7,326 nt of DNA, taken from NCBI GenBank assembly GCA_003164305.1, contig PLSZ01000337.1, positions 1-7,326 on the forward strand. Direction: 5' to 3'. Source of the stretch: Acetobacteraceae bacterium. Lineage in GTDB: Bacteria; Pseudomonadota; Alphaproteobacteria; Acetobacterales; Acetobacteraceae. Made by a program: the position numbers and the translations under genes. Positions 5,784 through 7,326 of the stretch are shown piece after piece (within the stretch, counting starts at the first letter, position 1; every line of letters begins with the position of its first letter). The notes beneath the pieces are model-generated. The model made no database searches. It had not been told where the DNA came from and saw only the letters and a program-made list of their open reading frames with translations.

Positions 5784-6818
5784 TCAGGCTTTGCCGCCGA
5801 TCGCTTCGTCCGTCAGACGCACGACCTCGGGCGAAAGTTTCGCGTCCTTGATCAAGGTGGCGATATCCGCCTGCATCACCTTCCGGTTGGCGGCGAGTTC
5901 CTCCCGCGACGGATCGGTGAACACGACGCCGTGTCCCTCCAGTTCCTTCCGAGCCCGGGTCTGCGCCGCCGCGGCGTTAGCGCGATAAGTCGGAATGTTT
6001 TGCGCCCACAGGTCCAGCATCAGCTTCTGCTGATCCGGCGCCAGTTTGGACCAGAACGCGTTGCTCACCAGCGGCACATATTGCCCGACGTACTGATGGT
6101 CGGCGTAAGAGTAATGCACGCCCGCCTCCCACAACTTCGCGCTGAACACGCTTTCATCGGTGGAAACGAATCCATCGAAGGTGCCCTGCGACAACGCCAG
6201 CGGCACGTTCGGCCATGCGGTGGTATTCGCGATCCCACCCAACAAATTAATCCGCCAGCTGATCCCCGCCCCTCCCGGGCTGCGGATCTTCATGCCTTTG
6301 AGATCCTCAACGGTCTTCAGCGGCTTCTTAGTGCTGTACCAATTCTGGAATCCCAGATCGACCCACGGCCCGAGGCATTTCGACCGCAGTTTGGTTTCCA
6401 GTTGTCCGACGACATAAGCGCCCGCCTTGCCGTCCGTCGCCTCATGTGTCGTCTCGATCGACTGTCCGTAAAACGCCGGCAACTGGACAAAATCGCAGTC
6501 GGACACGATGCCGGTTTGCGTCCACCCGCCAGGCACCGCCATTTCCACCTGACCCTGCAGCAGCGCCTTGCCAACGTTGATGTCGGCGTAAAGCTGTCCC
6601 GAATGAAACACCTCCGAGGTGATCTTGCCGCCGCTCGCGTCCTCGAGCTTCTTCAGGTAATCGACCACGGAAATGTTGCGGACGTGCGAGGGCGCGGTAT
6701 CCAGCGAACAGCGGATCTTCAGCGCTTCTTCGCCGCGCGCATGGCGAAGGATCGCGAAACTGGACAAACCGGCGACCGCGGCGCGGCCAAAGTCACGGCG
6801 GGAGAGGCCGAACGTCAT
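5784..6818 (-). CDS. TRAP transporter substrate-binding protein (DctP family), Tat signal
   Basis: This encodes 344 residues. The N-terminus has a twin-arginine signal (SRRDFGRAAVAGLSSFAI, residues 6-23) ending near ARGEEA, so the protein is probably exported folded. The mature protein shows DctP features: LKIRCSLD at 33-40, SGGKITSEVFHSGQL near 62-76, LKGMKIRSPGG at 173-183 with Arg179 in the place of the conserved carboxylate-binding Arg, and VPLALSQGTFDGFVS at 205-219. It delivers an organic acid to the membrane subunits; the ligand cannot be read. The ATG at 6818 is chosen for its AAGGAG site seven bases upstream and because it begins the Tat signal. The frame is open to 6944, but that extension runs into the upstream repeat element. 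It is co-transcribed with the DctQ gene and convergent with the catabolic operon, so a shared substrate is plausible. Confidence 0.93.
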   Translation of the reverse strand: MTFGLSRRDFGRAAVAGLSSFAILRHARGEEALKIRCSLDTAPSHVRNISVVDYLKKLEDASGGKITSEVFHSGQLYADINVGKALLQGQVEMAVPGGWTQTGIVSDCDFVQLPAFYGQSIETTHEATDGKAGAYVVGQLETKLRSKCLGPWVDLGFQNWYSTKKPLKTVEDLKGMKIRSPGGAGISWRINLLGGIANTTAWPNVPLALSQGTFDGFVSTDESVFSAKLWEAGVHYSYADHQYVGQYVPLVSNAFWSKLAPDQQKLMLDLWAQNIPTYRANAAAAQTRARKELEGHGVVFTDPSREELAANRKVMQADIATLIKDAKLSPEVVRLTDEAIGGKA

Positions 6819-6825
6819 GGGACGT

Positions 6826-6831
6826 CTCCTT
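6826..6831 (-). promoter_or_regulatory. Ribosome binding site of the dctP-like gene
   Basis: AAGGAG on the minus strand, after a run of A residues, lies seven bases before the ATG at 6818. It decides the start against longer in-frame starts further upstream. Confidence 0.8.
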
Positions 6832-6855
6832 TTTTTCGGTGGAAGATTGGCGCGG

Positions 6856-6884
6856 GTCATGGTCGCGCCGGTCCGCCGAGTCAA
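6856..6884 (-). promoter_or_regulatory. Possible sigma-70-type promoter for dctPQ
   Basis: On the minus strand TTGACT (6884-6879) is a good -35 box. Seventeen bases later CATGAC (6861-6856) is a poor -10 match. The position, about 40 bases before the start codon and just outside the MITE-like element, is suitable. The -10 weakness keeps this tentative. Confidence 0.35.
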
Positions 6885-6901
6885 GGGAGGCGCTTGAGTT
6901 C

Positions 6902-7106
6902 CAGCAGTTCTGATTTTGAGGTAACCCGTTGCGTTTCCCGTCATCCTCCGGCCTGGCCGGAGGATCGGTCGCCGCGCACCCGTCAGAAAATGCGTGACTA
7001 TTCAAGGTTGTGCGGGGCTTGAATGATCCTCCGGCCAATCCCCCGATCAAGTCGGGGGAGGAGGATGACGAATAGGGGAGACCGATCGGCAAAATGAGAA
7101 CTGCTG
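6902..7106. mobile_element. MITE-like element B with inverted termini and 9-base flanking repeats
   Basis: The 205-base element starts CAGCAGTTCTGATTTTG (6902-6918) and ends with its reverse complement at 7090-7106, 16 of 17 matching. It is directly flanked by CTTGAGTTC (6893-6901) and CCTGAGTTC (7107-7115), 8 of 9 matching, as expected for a target duplication. Inside, nearly symmetrically, CGTCATCCTCC (6939-6949) and its reverse complement GGAGGATGACG (7060-7070) bound a core with two hairpins: 11-base perfect arms at 6943-6965, and a compound stem at 7026-7066 with TCCCCCGA/TCGGGGGA inside ATCCTCC/GGAGGAT. It encodes no protein, so mobility would need a transposase elsewhere. It sits between the stop of the DUF1178 gene and the dctPQ promoter and may act as a terminator for the former. 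The family is not recognised. Confidence 0.65.
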
Positions 7107-7113
7107 CCTGAGT

Positions 7114-7326
7114 TCAGCCGTCCGCCGGCGGCACCCAGGGAATGCTGTGGATATCAATGCCTTCGTCGGCGAGTGTTTCAGCCTCGTCCGGCGTCGTCTC
7201 ACCATAGATGCCGTGCGCTTCCACCTCGCCACGATGGATCTTGCGCGCTTCCTCGGCGAATTTTGGCCCGACGTAATCGCAGTTTTTTTCCACCTCGGCG
7301 CGCATGCGCTGCAGCATGGCCAGCAT
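7114..7326 (-). CDS. DUF1178 family protein, C-terminal part (cut by window edge)
   Basis: Seventy residues up to the stop at 7114-7116 are visible; the gene continues beyond base 7326, so the Met at the edge is not taken as the start. The segment reads EVEKNCDYVGPKFAEEARKI, then HRGEVEAHGIYGETTPDEAE and a final 'DEGIDIHSIPWVPP'. The 'YVG..FAEEAR.IH.GE.E..GIYGE.T..EA..L..EGI' pattern is the conserved C-terminus of DUF1178 proteins, small proteins of unknown role widespread in Proteobacteria. The N-terminal Cys-containing part expected for the family is outside the window. The last stop bases fall in the flanking direct repeat of the adjacent MITE-like element, so the insertion is immediately downstream of the gene and does not appear to alter the conserved end. 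Confidence 0.8.
   Translation of the reverse strand: MLAMLQRMRAEVEKNCDYVGPKFAEEARKIHRGEVEAHGIYGETTPDEAETLADEGIDIHSIPWVPPADG

Noticed and set aside
6819..6944. N-terminal extension of the dctP-like gene up to 6944
   Set aside because: It would bury the Tat signal about 40 residues inside and use sequence belonging to the promoter and repeat element; the ATG at 6818 has a strong ribosome site.
5673..7022. Plus-strand open frame of 449 codons opposite the TRAP genes
   Set aside because: It is antisense to the DctP gene, which has a Tat signal, ribosome site and family motifs. The plus-strand product is Arg/Pro/His-rich with no recognisable domain, as expected in GC-rich DNA.

Overview
The window is GC-rich throughout, with G/C-biased third codon positions and short intergenic palindromes of the type common in alphaproteobacterial genomes. 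Tat-exported TRAP binding proteins, a DUF1178 protein and an LLH-holin-like phage relic fit an alphaproteobacterium, perhaps Rhodospirillales/Acetobacteraceae. That placement is an inference from style; no rRNA or tRNA is present to test it.

Layout. Bases 1-466 (minus) hold the N-terminal third or so of a YheS-like ABC-F ATPase that runs off the left edge. Bases 630-1753 (minus) hold three small genes: a membrane protein resembling phage LLH holins, a short lipoprotein with a TTG start, and a 62-residue helical protein. They look like an isolated phage lysis-type cassette with no endolysin or structural genes beside it. A 177-base divergent region (1754-1930) carries an exact 11-base repeat spaced 40 bases apart. 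Bases 1931-4887 (plus) are a tight three-gene catabolic operon: an enolase-superfamily (mandelate racemase/muconate lactonizing) enzyme, a gentisate-dioxygenase-like bicupin and a TauD/TfdA 2-oxoglutarate dioxygenase. The last two genes overlap by ATGA. Bases 4888-5215 contain no gene but hold a CACGGAG-type repeat and a two-hairpin palindromic element. Bases 5216-6818 (minus) encode a TRAP transporter small permease (DctQ) and a Tat-exported binding protein (DctP); no large permease (DctM) gene is present. Bases 6819-7113 hold a likely promoter and a 205-base MITE-like element with terminal inverted repeats and 9-base flanking direct repeats. Bases 7114-7326 (minus) are the C-terminus of a DUF1178 protein that runs off the right edge.

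How the genes may work together. The enolase-family enzyme, bicupin and TauD-type dioxygenase, convergent with TRAP uptake genes for an organic acid, suggest import and breakdown of a carboxylic acid (sugar acid, hydroxy acid or aryl/alkyl ether acid). The substrate cannot be read from the sequence. The most unusual points are the missing dctM, whose expected place is filled by repeats; two palindromic elements with matching cores and a compensatory base-pair change flanking dctPQ; an atypical set of acid/base residues in the enolase-family enzyme; and the orphan holin-like cassette.
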